This document shows positions 33,132 to 46,206 of a DNA stretch of 64,000 nt, one piece after another. Position 1 is the first letter of the stretch, and each line of letters starts with the position of its first letter. The stretch comes from Silene conica (lineage: Eukaryota; Streptophyta; Magnoliopsida; Caryophyllales; Caryophyllaceae), in contig CM055312.2 in the NCBI GenBank assembly GCA_029255685.2, forward strand, positions 56,392,202-56,456,201. The letters are read 5' to 3'. The translations under genes and the position numbers were made by a program. Under the pieces are notes generated by a model that saw only the letters and a list, made by a program, of their open reading frames with translations, had not been told where the DNA came from and ran no database searches.

Positions 33132-36100
33132 TGTAAAACCCCTCGCGCTAGCGGAAAAGTAAACATACAAAACATGCCAACAACACGCGGAATTTAAAAC
33201 TTTTGACTTGATAAGAAAACATGCGAGGTGTCTTAACAATATTAAACATGCGGAAGAAATAAAACATGAATAAGTATATAAATACAATACAAAAGCAGCC
33301 CGGGATAGCATATCCCTACAGACACAAAATACTGAAAACATAAGTCTAAGGTCTAGCTAACGAATGGTAAAAGTCAACGATGAAGGATCATCGCTCGCTA
33401 GCCTCAACGTAACCCCCCTACAAAAAGCCTCATGTACCTACACACATACAACATGTGCGCCACAGTCAGTGGGGAGTGACTAGAGTGCTCCTAGCCACCT
33501 ATTGTCAATAACACGTAACACATAAGGCAGCCAACATACTCCAACATTTATAACATGCAAAGTATATATATCAATATCTCAACTTTCATATCAACATGCA
33601 ATACTTGCAAAGGCTCCCAACTACCTTCGGAAACTATTTGAAATGAGAGCCGGTCTCCCTTCCGGTTTCCCGGCCGGGGGGTATTTCACTCCAAACCATT
33701 CACGAAACCAGACTAAGAGTCGTCCAATGCCTTGGACGAACAATACTAAGATAACCAAGTATCATACAATCATTTACACAAACTAACAACCAATTACATC
33801 AACAAGAGATAGGTCACCAAGTGACTCGACTCTAACAACTATAGGCCAACCAAGTGACTCTACAAACAAGAGATAGGTCAATAATTGACTCGACTCCACC
33901 AACAAAGAGATAGGTCAATAATTGACTCGACCAGTCTACTATAAGCAGGCCAAAAATCGACTCATCTATATACTACGACATCCCCAATCTCAGACTGTAC
34001 AACCCCCTGGTAGGACGACATCAAGTGACTGTCCCAGTCTAAACCTGGCCAGACTCTCGGAGCGCAAACAGATTATGATCCCCGATTCGACAAGTGCACA
34101 AGGCACCCCCAAGACCCGAACTAGCTAGGAACGCGATATGCCCGAAGGCGGGCAGACAATCTAAGACCTGGCCGTGAGGACCAAGCCACTACGGCCAACC
34201 AGCTACACGATGCAATCAGGTGAGAATTCGAGTACTATAGCAGCGCACAAGAGGTTTACACAAATCACATAATGTCATCTCAAAGATGTACAATAACTCG
34301 AACTCGAATGACAATCATTTCATATATCTTATTACAAACATTCATTCAACACTTAGCCGACTTCGGAAACTAATTTGAGGCGAGAGCCGGTTTCCCTTCC
34401 GGTTGCCCGGCCGAGGGGTCTTTCTCCTCCAATCCATTACCGAACCCGACATAAGCGTCGCCCAATTTCCTGGGACTTCAAACAAGCATACGAATCATAC
34501 GGAAGAAGAATCAATCAAATTCGACATGCGAAACAAAAGTTACGAACAAATTAACTTGATCAGGGGCTCTCAGCCGGTCAGCCACAGGCTGCCGGTTGGC
34601 CGGCTGAGAGACCCTATCTCTCATGTGAACAACGTAAATAAAAGAACAAGGAGGGTCACCCAGCCGGTCGGTCGGCTGCCGGTCCACCGGCTGGGGACCC
34701 CTTTCCCCCAATTCCTACGAAAACAACAACAACAAGGAGGGTCTCCCAACCGGCCGGCCGGCTGCCGGTCCACCGGCTGGGGACCTCCTTCCCCAAATTT
34801 TGCGAAATCAACAACAACATCAAATGGGGCTCTCAGTCGGTCGACCGACTGTCGGCCCCTGACCGGCTGGGAACCCCCTGTCCCAAATTTCGCCAATTCG
34901 ACAATCAAAACCTCAATCAAACTTCATTGGATTGCTTCTATACTTTGTATACACTTCTAAAATCACAATAAACAGCATAGACAAGCATTCTTACTTCATC
35001 CTTTAATCATTTCCATGGATTAACATATACATTCATAATCAACAATATAAACATCCATCTTTTTCACCCAAACATATAACCTATTATCAATACTCTTTGA
35101 ATCATGTGAGAGACATATAAACATCAAACCCTAGCATGATTTTAACTAATTTACAGCATGACAACCACAATCCACATATCCTAAACATATTGCTATCAAC
35201 AAAACATACTAAAAATCATATAAAGTGCTAATATTAGACAAAAGGCCGAGTTACTCATTATCGTCACCTTAAGAGAGCTATTCTTCACTTCTAATCTTCT
35301 ACAATGTACGAGTTCTTGTTCGGGTCATCCGAGTCAACTCCTACAAACAACAAAAACGGATTAATATAAGGCATTTCGAGATTACCCCAAAACAACCCCA
35401 AAATCAACTTTGACGAAATAGAAATTTAAAGATTTAGAAAGAACGCAAATGAAGAGATGAAAGCGTAGGCGAAAACCTTGCGTCAATCGGAGTTGAGATG
35501 AGTAAATAGATGATGTTTTTGTGAAGTGGAAAAGGGTAACAATGGAGGAAGTAGAGTTACTGTAAGTTGTTTTTGTGGGGAATGGTATTACGTCGGAAAG
35601 GAGGAGGGTGGTGTCCTTTATATTTGACTTGAGTCGGGTTTCCAAAATATATGGAACAGAAACCTTAAGAACGAAAACTACCAAGTAAAACATAAAATCT
35701 TTAGATTAAACAAACTTAAGACGGAACTTAACAACATTTCTTAAAATAAAACTTACGAATTATAATTAAAATATTATTAAATTCCGAAAACTACTTTAAA
35801 TTAGAGTAAATTAATAATAACTCCCTTTTAAAATCCAGCTTTCTAAAATTACTCCCTTATATAATTTTTTTTCTAAAATTACTCCCACAAAATGTATTTT
35901 TATCAAAAATTGCTTCAAAAATCTAATTCAAGTGACTTATTCGACAAATTTATAAATTGATTTCCTTTGTAACATAGCCTATTTATACTTTGAAAGGTAT
36001 AACAATGGAAAATAAGTTCAAAAACATACGGAATAGGTAACCTAAATTGGAATTTTGAAGCAATTTTTAATAAAAGTGTATTTTAAGGGAGTAATTTTAG

Positions 36101-36213
36101 AAAAAAATTATATAAGGGAGTAATTTTAAAAAATCTTATTTTAAAAGAGATTTATTTTTAATTTACTCTTTAAATTATTAAAATATACTTTTACAAAAAT
36201 ACGGGATGTTACA
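33132..36213 (-). mobile_element. Solo LTR S2 (Tekay-like gypsy family)
   Basis: In reverse orientation it runs from TGTAAAACCCCTCG to GGGATGTTACA, with the duplication GTTGT at 33127-33131 and 36214-36218. The empty site is visible at about 53824-53840 in the 3' LTR of Copia-1. It carries the hairpin array (34562-34875), two copies of the CCGG...AACCGG block (near 33650 and 34385), and between them a GAGTCGAGTCAATTGTTGAC-type repeat also found in S3. No coding sequence. Confidence 0.85.
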
Positions 36214-36509
36214 GTTGTAGTATTCTTTAGTAGACTAATAAAAATTAGTTTACGGTTTTAAGGAGAACCGATTTCCGTCACCTAGCTCGTGTTCATATTT
36301 TGGTGGTTAAGGGCGAGTCTTGGGTGCATCGTTAAGGAGGCAATCTACGTTGGTTGCTCCGTGGAGGATCATCCTTTATATTCGATTCTTAGTATTTCCG
36401 CAATTTTATTAGCATACATAAAGATCTAAACAAATTAAAAAGTTAATTTTCGTAAAATAATTAGTATGACTAATTTAAGAGTTAGTTTGGTTTGACCGTG
36501 TAACCTTCA

Positions 36510-38981
36510 AGTGGTATCAGAGCATACGGTTGCTTGCATGCAACTCGATTTTACGATTTTTGCGAGTAATTTGATTAACATTAAAAACGTAAAATAATTA
36601 GTACATATAAGATATGCACGAAATTATAATTGCATGTATACCTTCTGGTCTTAAAAATGTTTTAAGTCATTATGAATGATTTATGGAATTATATTTTTCA
36701 ATCTTATAATTAAATTGTTAATTTATGCTAATAATCGGTTAAAAACGTTTTATTTTTGGGAAAAATAGTAAATTAAACTTTATGGCCGAGATTTTTATAT
36801 ATGTTCTCACATGCATTTTCTTTATTATGAATATGTAATTTTCGAAATTATTTGAGTTTTATGCATGGTTTATGAAATTTAAGTGTTAAATTGTCATAAA
36901 ATGAGATAAAAATGGGTTTATATAGTAAGATTATGAATTTAGCTACGAAAAGTTTTGGAGATGGCACATGCAATATTTAAAATGTATATTAAACTTTCCA
37001 GAAATTTTTCTTTTATATTGCATGAATATTGATTTTTATTGTAAAAATCGAGATATTAGTGACATAAATTCAACTTAAATAGTTTGGGTTTGAATTTGGC
37101 CATGAAAATTTTATACAGTGTCATATATATTATTTATAACATGCATGTAAATTTTGAGCTTTTTATTTCGAATGTTGCATGAGAAATGATTTTAATTGCT
37201 AAAATCATGTAATATATGGCGTAATCTATTAAAAATAGTAAAAGTTGCTAAAATGGCCGGAAAAATTAACCCATATTAGTAATATTTGATATGTTCATCA
37301 TTATATTTTTATTGAGTGCCAAAAGGTTCTGGATTTTTGATTTTTAATTTTTAAAAGTTAAAGTTAAAAATTGAAATTGTAAGAGTCACAAATGATTATT
37401 TCGGTTCTAGAACCGTGTAATACTGATTTTTCCTGTCCATTTCAGTCCTTTGAGTGTCTTGGAATATGTAAAAATTTTATTAGTATTTTATTGCATTATT
37501 TTTGAGGTAATGAATTTCCGTTTAAATATGCATGTTTATACGTATTATTTCGAAATAAATAGTTTATTTCGGTAATATTAATGTTTTTAAGTTCTGAAAT
37601 TTTAAGAATGGTCAAAATTTTAATTTTGAATTTTGGAAATATTTTATGACTCAATTGATTTTTATATTGTATTTCCCGTAAAACCGATTAAAAACCCCGA
37701 ACAATATAATAATAAATAAGTTAAGTCATGTTCAAAATTTGAGTAAGACTAAATTTTGAAACCTAAATGTGTTAGGATATTTAACTTAATCGTGAATATT
37801 GATTCACATAATGTTAGTGATTTAAATGTTAAAATCACGTTATTCCATAAAACCTTGTTATTATGATAACGATATTTAAATTGTGCTTAAATAGGACGAT
37901 TTGGCTTAGGATTAACATGTTAGTTGCATATTTATAAGCATTGCATATTTATTTAATTATTTATGAATGTCATAATTTAATTTACGTAATTTGGAATTAT
38001 GTATTTTACTTAGTATGACCTTAGATTTTAATCGGTATTTCCCGTAATGTAAGGAGTTATCGATTCGGTTGTAATTTAATGTGATCTCGTATCACTTTAT
38101 TTCATTGCTTTATTTTATTTTATAATGTATAAAATAGATTGAAAATTTGTAATTATTGTAATTCTGGAGATCCTTGAAGACGGTGCCATTCGGAAAGGAG
38201 TTCCGACCAAGACGGAGTTTGCCTTGGGATGCGTACCGCGTGTGAAGTTCAAGGGACCAAGGAGTTGGTTTCTGAATTTGTAATTTTACATTTAATTTTC
38301 TATTTTAGGAAGGCCATACTAGGATTTATTTATGCTTTTAAGTTTTTATGTTTTTATTTATGCTTCATATATTTGCATGCATAGCCAAATCGCCATTCCA
38401 TATCATGCATTTTCATCGATATTATCGACTGTGTCAATTAATTTATCGACAATTCACCGACTTAGTTCACTTAAAGGAGATAGATAATAAATTGACAAGA
38501 TCTCTTACGTTATTCAAAATCGAGACATAGCCTTACCAAAGAGTGAAGAACCCACGAAGTGCTTTCTTCATAAGGGAGTGGGCTCGGCTAAACCGGGGTG
38601 CTACCTTATTACGTTGGAGAAGTGGAGTAATATGATTACGCTCTCGAAATTTGGTCGATATCGAGGAAGGTATTCGAGCCACTGTAGTGGTAATAAGTTC
38701 GGGCTATAGATAAGAATTAATGTAATTTTATCGACCGGGAGTTCTAAAAGTAGAATCGATTAAAGGGTTAATCCACCGAATTATATTAATGAGGGATGTA
38801 TCGGCTAAACCGTGCCCAAGTTAGTATTGATTTGGGTCTCCGGATCATTTACTTAATTGGGTAAGAGTTCATTAAGTAGATGTTTAACTTGTTTAAAATT
38901 TACAAGTTTAATTAATAAAATGATAATTGTGTTTTAATTCCTTTGTTTCGTTTGTAGTTCTTTTTCAACAATCAATCATCA
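36510..38981 (+). mobile_element. Copia-1 leader
   Basis: AT-rich non-coding leader of about 2.5 kb between the primer site and gag, similar in layout to the Copia-2 leader. No ORF of interest. Confidence 0.7.
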
Positions 38982-39877
38982 ATGGCTAATAACGCTCCAC
39001 CTCTCACAAACGTATCATGACTTCGATCATTCATAGATCGTTGCAAGCTTGAGAAGCATGGCGCCAATTTAAAGATTGGGACGCCCAATTGGTTTTGGCC
39101 GCGGAAGGTGACGATAAGACTCGTTACCTAACCATAGCCGCTCCTCCCACTCCCGCCGCTCATGCATCGGAGGCGACTCGTGAGGCCTATGAGACCTACA
39201 TGAAAGAGTCGCATGCTAACGTGCTTATATTCTCCATGGAGCCGGATCTCCAAAGGAGAATGATCAAGCTAGCCACGACTCATGAGGTATACACTAGAAT
39301 TGCGACCATGTTTTCGCAAGCTCCTAGGGTAATCCAATATGAGGCGGCATCCGCCTTCTTTGATTTGACCTTAAAGGAAGGTCAAAGGATTAGTCCTCAT
39401 GTGCTCAAAATGGTTGAGCTAGCCGAAACCTTGAAGCTACAAGGGGTGAATGTTCCCGACTCTCTAATTATTGACAGAATTCTGCACTCCCTAAACAAAG
39501 TGAAAACGTATGCTCAGTTCCGGGTGAACTTCAACATGCGTAATCAAGAAACCTCTTTGGGCGAATTGCATAAGATGCTCGTCCAAGCGGAAAAGGATAT
39601 GGGACTTAATGAGAGTTCCACGAAGGATGTGCTCAACATTGAGAAAACGAGCAAGGGAAAGTTTAAGCGGAAGGCTAATAAGGGCAAAAATGTCAAAGCC
39701 TTCAACCCCACATCTCCTAAAGAAAAGACCTTTTCAAAAGGTGATTCTTCGTCGTCTTCAAAAGTTGAAGACGAGTGCCATTATTGCACTAAGATGGGGC
39801 ATTGGAAGCGGAATTGCCCAAAGTATCTCAATGACCTCAAAGCCGGAAGGGTTCTTGCAGTAGGTAATAATTCTTGA
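38982..39877 (+). pseudogene. Copia-1 gag region
   Basis: It starts at ATGGCTAATAAC and contains the copia gag core (VLIFSMEPDLQRRM, LHKMLVQAEKDMG), a Lys-rich stretch and one zinc knuckle, CHYCTKMGHWKRNC, near its end, then a stop. About 60% of residues look alike to the Copia-2 gag by eye. No protease, integrase or reverse transcriptase follows anywhere in Copia-1. The front of the region is broken at least once. Gag would form the particle and bind RNA. Confidence 0.75.
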
Positions 39878-40541
39878 TTGATTCATGTTATTTTGTCAAC
39901 TTTTGTATGCTGATACAAGTTATTGATTCTTTACCCTTTCATAATTATTTTAAATGGGCTCCCTCCAAGGATAAAGGCAAGGAGAAAGAGAAGGAAGCTT
40001 GAAGTTCCTTCCATGGATGACTAGGGTAGCATCCAAAGATTGAAGACATGAAGAGCTTGACTCTAATTTTCATTTTGATGTCTTCTTTCATTTTGAATTT
40101 TAATTTTAAGAACATTTTATTTCTTGTATGACAAGGATCTTGTTAATCCAAACATTGGTTGTAATATTGGTGACTTGGTTTTCAACCCAAGTCATCTATT
40201 TTGTTTTTAATCAATATGTTGTTTTTAAAATGCATTGTGTGGTACATAACATGAGTTGATACGATCTTCATAGATCGTAATAAAGTACCTTGAATAGTTC
40301 ACCGTACGCTAAACATGATAGGATCACAATAAAGTAATTTGATTTACTTAAACGAGAATTACACTCCGTGAAATACATCAAACTCAATTATGAGAACATT
40401 AGTTCATGAGCACGACCTTTAACCAAGCTACTAAAAAAAAATATAATGAACGCCATTAGAGCGCTGAGACGCACGACCTCTGACTACCGGAGCGCATAGA
40501 CACGGACTCCAACTAAAAGTTATTAGGAAAATTGAACTTAC
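39878..40541 (+). mobile_element. Copia-1 non-coding interior, with a segment shared with element 'O'
   Basis: No ORF. From about 40408 to 40541 the sequence is nearly the same as 54268-54433 (LTR of element 'O'), apart from one 33-34 bp stretch present only in the latter. Both are followed by a chromovirus copy. Confidence 0.65.
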
Positions 40542-41494
40542 TGTAACATCCCGTATTTTTGAAAACAATATTTTAATGATTTTAAATTAATTTACGAAAT
40601 ATAATAATATTTTAATAATAAAACGTAAAGTTATTTTTAAATCTTCCGTTAAGATCCGTCTTGAGAATATCCTCAAGTTCTTAAGATGCTAATAACTTGG
40701 CATATCTTCAACCCGACTTAAACCCGTTTCACAAACAAATAACCCGACTCATTTAAGGAAAGGACACTACTTAAACCCTAAGTGAACCCTTCCATCTTCA
40801 CTTATTCATTTCACAAAACACATACACTGTTACATTGCTTCCACCATTGTTCCTCCTCCTTTCAAGCTTAAAATCAATTTTTCAAGCTCTTCCCGAACTC
40901 GAATCATGGTAAGTCGTACATTTTCGGAATCCTTGCGAAATTTCCATGCAATCTATCTCTTTCAATTTCGATTTCGATTTCGTTTAACCTGAAAAAGATG
41001 CTGTGTTGGCTTATTTCCGTTTTAGGCTTCTAAAACCCGTTTCTTTGGTTGTAAGGGCTGATTTAGAGGACCTTGAAGTTGATAGATTTGTTGTTGAAGA
41101 GGATCTTGGAGCATAAAACGCTTTTAAGGTGACAATTACGAGTTACTCGGCCTTTTTGTTAAAATAGCACATTTCTTGCTAATGCTTGTTGAAGTTTCTG
41201 ATTTTTATGGTTGTTGTTGTTGTTTAGGCTTAGTAACATGTTAGAGTTTAGTCTTATATGATATTCACATGATTGGTTTGATGTTCATATGCTTATTTGT
41301 TCATTTTCAGATTTTACATTCTTAAGACGAATACTTGTTGTGATCTTAATATGGCTTTGTGGTTGAAATTGATGCTTGCTATTGAATCACATATGTTTTA
41401 TATATGCTGGGTAATCTTTGTTTGTTGCAATTTTGGAAGCTTGGTATCGATTTTTGAAGTTTAGAACATATTGCGAAATTGCGTTTTTCTTGTG

Positions 41495-41895
41495 CAGGGA
41501 CTCTGAGCCGGTAGGCTGACCGACAGCCGGTCGGCTGGCTCAGAGTCAAGCTTAGGTCATTTTTGCGAATGTTAAGAAAATTGTGAAAGGACTCTGAGCC
41601 GGGTGGTCGGCCGCCGGTCGACCGGCTCAGAGCCCTTCTTGGATGTTCGTATTTGAAAATTGAAGGCTGGGACATGATTCCTAGCCGGTCGGACGGCGGT
41701 CGGGAGGCCGGTCGGCCGGCGGCCTTTTGAAAGTTGTGTAGAAAGTAGGTGGGAGAGGATTCCCAGCCGGGTGGCCGGCAGCCGGTCCACCGGCTGAGAG
41801 TCACTCTCCCTTGTTTTTGAAAATTAGTCTGCATTGTGGGAAGGGACTCTTAGCCGGCAGACCGGCAGACGGTCCATCACCGGCTGAGAGCCCTG
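41495..41895. repeat. Hairpin array in G1 5' LTR
   Basis: Five GC-rich foldbacks of about 40-50 bp, each bounded by arms such as CTCTGAGCCGG / CCGGCTCAGAG, are spaced about 70-85 bp apart. They lie upstream of the conserved CCCCCCGATCGGGTAACCG block near 42035-42075. Confidence 0.75.
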
Positions 41896-42193
41896 GTCTC
41901 ACTTAAACAGTTTTATCTTTTGATCGGCTTGTCCGATTTGCTTGAGACTCGTTCCGTGTACCTTGTATGTGTGTTTGAGGTCCCCGAAGGATGGGCAACA
42001 CTATATTGGGTTCGGGAATGGAGAGAGGATAGAGACCCCCCCGATCGGGTAACCGAAAGGGAAACCAGCTCTCCCTCAACTTCGTTCCCGGGGTCAATTA
42101 AGTGTTGATTAGAAGTCTAGAAAGACTAGGACTAAGGATCTGGTTGTAGTATATATCGGAATATGTCTGAGTTGGGACCGCTAGAGCACGATA

Positions 42194-45100
42194 TTGGCGC
42201 ATTTTGCTTCTAGATTGGTGAGAGATGAGGCTGAGAGGGTGTACTTCTATCGAGGGAAGTTAGGGCCCAACATTGAGAGCATGGTCCGCCGAGACTCTAC
42301 TACCTTTGTAGAGGTATATGATGATGCTATCTGGTCTGAGAGTTCTATTCGGGCTATAAATGCTAAGACCCGTGCTGCTGCTACGAGTGCTTCTTCACAT
42401 CAGAGATCTATCTACCCGAGAAAGAGGCCTTTTGTTCCATCTTCTGCACCCGCTACTTCTCAGAAGAAGCGGTTTGAAAGGTTTTCTGCACCGGTCGCTA
42501 AGACCACCGTTCACACGGATACTACTTTGAGTGTTTGCCACCGTTATGGTAAACCATCTCATCTGGGTTTTGACTGTTTCAAGAATGCCTACAAGTGTTA
42601 CAGTTGTAATGGATTTGGGCATAGGTCGTTTGAGTGTCCTGAAAAGAACACTGCTCTTGGCAGGGCTGCCACTGCTGCTGCAGCGACTAGAAAAGGCAAG
42701 GCGAAGGGGAAGATCTTTGTTATGACCAGAGCAGAGGCTGAGGCTCATCCTGATATCATTGTCGGTATATTTTCTGTTCTCGGTGCTGAGTGCTTTATCC
42801 TTTTCGACACTGGTGCTTCATTATCATTTATATCGACTCAGTTCGCCGATAGACTAGCTCTGGAGTCTTCTATTGTTGAGCAGACTTCTATCTCATTACC
42901 TTTAGGAGATGTTTTCTCATGTTCTTCTTCCCAGAGGGATGTTCCGATTATTATTGATTGTGCCACATTTCCAGCGGACTTACTGAGATTTCCTCTCGAG
43001 GAATTTGACATTATACTCGGTATGGGTTGGTTATCGCGATACCACGCTCGCTTCGAGTGTCGCGACCAGAAAATCTGCTTGAGGAGTTCTTCAGGAGTTC
43101 GTGTTTCCTATAAGGGAACCCGCCCTCGAAAGGGTGTTCGTGTCATCTCGTCGATGAAAGCATCTTGTCTTCTCAGGAAGGGTTGCCAAGCCTTCCTGTG
43201 TGTTGTTTCAGCTGCGAAGCCATCGCTACCGAAGCTTGAGGATGTAGCTATTGTTCGTCAGTTTCCAGACGTCTTTCTAGAGGAGTTACCGGGTATACCT
43301 CCTGAGAGGGATGTCGAGTTTACCATTGAGCTTGTTCCAGGTACAGGACCTATATCTAAGGCTCCCTATCGTATGGCTCCGCCTGAGTTGAAAGAATTGA
43401 AGCAGCAACTTGAAGAGATGATAGAGAAAGGATTCATTCGATCGAGTGCCTCTCCTTGGGGTGCTCCTGTGCTTTTTGTCAAGAAGAAAGATGGTTCCAT
43501 GAGACTTTGCATCGACTATAGGGAATTGAACATGGTCACGGTGAAGAACCGATATCCTCTTCCCAGGATTGATGACTTGTTCGATCAGCTTAGAGGTGCT
43601 TCCGGATTTTTCAAGATTGATCTTCATTCAGGGTATCATCAGATTCCAGTTAGAGAGGCTGACATTGCGAAGACTGTTTTTCGTACCAGATATGGGCACT
43701 TTGAGTTCGTTCTCATGCCTTTTGGTTTGACGAATGCTCCTACTATCTTCATGGATCAGATGAACAGGACGTTCAATGAGTTTTTAGACACTTGTGTTGT
43801 GGTGTTCATTGATGACATTTTGATATATTCGAAGACTGATGCTGAGCATGCCGAACATCTTCGTTTGATACTTGGGATTCTGCGCCGACAGAAGTGGTTT
43901 GCAAAGTTTTCTAAGTGTGAGTTTTGGTTATCTCGGGTTGCATTTCTTGGACATGTGATATCTAGTGAGGGTGTTATGGTTGATCCCGCTAAGATTGAGG
44001 CTGTGGTGGATTGGGAGAGTCCCAAAGATGTGGGAGAGATTCGTAGTTTCCTCGGATTGGCTGGATACTACCGACGGTTCGTTGAGGTTTTTTCGAGATT
44101 GGCTCGTCCGATGACTCAGTTACTGAAGAAAGAGACCAAATTCATATGGACATATAAATGTGAGAGCTCATTTCAGGAATTGAAGACTAGATTGACTTCT
44201 GCTCCAGTGCTTACTTTGCCAGATATTGGTGTTGATTTCGATGTCTACTGCGACGCTTCTATGCTTGGGCTTGGATGTGTATTGATGCAGAGTGGGAAAG
44301 TGATTGCTTATTCTTCCAGATAGTTGCGAGTTCATGAGGGGAACTATCCTACGCATGATCTTGAGTTAGCCGCAGTTGTTCATGCCTTGTAGATGTGGCG
44401 TCATTATTTGATTGGATCTCATTGCCGCATTTTTCAGCGTCACAAGAGTTTGAAGTACATTTTCACACAGAAGGACCTCAATATGCGACAGCGTCGATGG
44501 TTAGAGTTGGTTAAGGACTATGATATTGAGCTACTGTATCATGAGGGTAAGGCTAACGTGGTTGCGGATGCGCTTAGTCGCAAGACTTCTCATTCTTTGA
44601 GTGCCATTCTTGTATTGCCAGAGGAACTTTGTTCTGAGTTTAGGAAGTTGAGACTTGAGATGGTAGGTAGTGGATTTGATTGGTTATCTGCGATGACTGC
44701 TGAGCCTACCTTATATTGGGAGATTCGTAAGAGTTTGCCGATAGATGCTACTTTCAGGAAGTTCAAGGCCAAGATTGCCAGTGGAGAGGCGAGAGATTTT
44801 GTGATTGATGCTGACAGCTTTCTCCGTTTTCGTGGTCGGATGTATGTACCTGATGCTCCTAGCTTGAGGAAGAGAGTGTTGGATGAGGCTCACTTGACTC
44901 CATATTCGATTCATCCTGGTGGTGAGAAGATGCATAAGGATCTTAGACTTTTATTTTGGTGGCCAGGGATGAAGAAGGAGATTTTGGACTATGTGAGTAG
45001 ATGTTTGACTTGTCAGCAAGTCAAGATTGAGCATAAGAGACCTGGTGGTCTGCTACAGCCGCTCCATGTTCCTCAGTGGAAATGGGAGTGTATTTCGATG

Positions 45101-46138
45101 GATTTCGTGACTGCTTTGCCTAAGACAGTTGGAGGCAAGGATGCTATTTGGGTTGTGGTCGACAGGTTGACCAAGTGTGCTAGGTTTATACCTATTCGTG
45201 AGACTTAGGATATGGATCGCCTAGCTAAGGCTTATATTGCAGAGATAGTTCGTTATCATGGAGTTCCGAGAGAGATTGTTTCAGACAGAGATCCACGTTT
45301 CTGTTCCAGATTTTGGAAAGCTCTTCAGGAGGCCATGGGTAGCCGACTACTGATGAGTACAACGTTCCATGAAGCTACAGATGATCAGTCAGAGAGGACC
45401 ATTCAGACCTTAGAGGACCTATTGTGAGCTTGTGCACTTGATTTTCAGGGATCGTGGGAACAGAGTCTTCCACTGGTTGAGTTCTCATACAACAATAGTT
45501 ATCACTCGTCGATTCAGATGGCTCCATATGAGGCGCTTTATGGCAGGAAGTGTCGTAGCCCTATCTGCTGGGATCAGTCGAGCGACGTTCATGATTTGGG
45601 ACCGGACTAGTTGGCTGTGACTATTGATCAGGTTCAGCTTATCAGAGGTAGGATGAAGGCCGCACAGGATCGGCAGAAATCCCATGCAGACGTTCGCCGG
45701 AGACCTCTCGAGTTTGAGGTTGGTGACAGAGTGTTCCTTCGAGTTTATCCGATAAAAGGTGTCAAAAGATTTGGTGTTAAGGGCAAGTTGAGTCCTAAGT
45801 ATATTGGGCCGTTCGAGATTCTGAAGAAGATTGGTGCTGCTGCCTACAGATTGGACTTGCCTCCGAGTTTGGGCAAGGTTCATAGTGTCTTTCATGTTTC
45901 ACAACTCCGCAAGTATGTCAGTGACCCTAGCCACGTGCTTCAGAGAGAGATCGCTAACCTAGAGCCGATTCTTGCTTTTGAGGAGCGTCCCGTGAAGATT
46001 TTGGATCGTCAGGACCGGAAGCTGAGGAGCAAAGTGGTGCCCCTAGTGAAGATCCTATGGCGTTGTGGCGACGTTGAGGAGCAGATTTGGGAGACAAAGG
46101 CTTCGATGCGCGCTACGCATCCTTCTCTTTTCGATTGA
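42194..46138 (+). pseudogene. G1 gag-pol region with chromodomain (fossil)
   Basis: The order is: part of gag with two zinc knuckles ([14 protein letters not shown] and [14 protein letters not shown], about 42535-42635), protease ([11 protein letters not shown], near 42808), reverse transcriptase ([10 protein letters not shown], near 43805), RNase H (about 44235-44580), integrase with a His/Cys head and D,D,E core (about 44890-45560), and a C-terminal chromodomain-like end (about 46020-46138). In the family the chromodomain steers insertion to marked chromatin. The region is broken at about five places. Confidence 0.85.
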
Positions 46139-46206
46139 GGTATAGTTTACTTAGATTTAGCTTCTTTCAAGTTCCGAGGACGAAACTTTTTGAATGTTGG
46201 CGTGAT

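Noticed and set aside
40537-40541. Reading the shared CTTAC before G1 and G2 as two independent target duplications
   Set aside because: The similarity extends about 130 bp upstream in both, so a copied segment explains it better.
41379-41834. Arg/Pro-rich ORFs over the LTR hairpins (also 34403-34960, 47251-47517, 50721-51086, 55271-55795)
   Set aside because: The RPT, GRP and PADRL peptides are translations of GC-rich palindromes open in several frames. They differ between copies and have no codon-level constraint by eye.
42395-43627. Minus-strand ORFs of 113-117 residues across the chromovirus (also 57172-57513)
   Set aside because: They are antisense shadows of the gag-pol region, recurring identically in both element copies.
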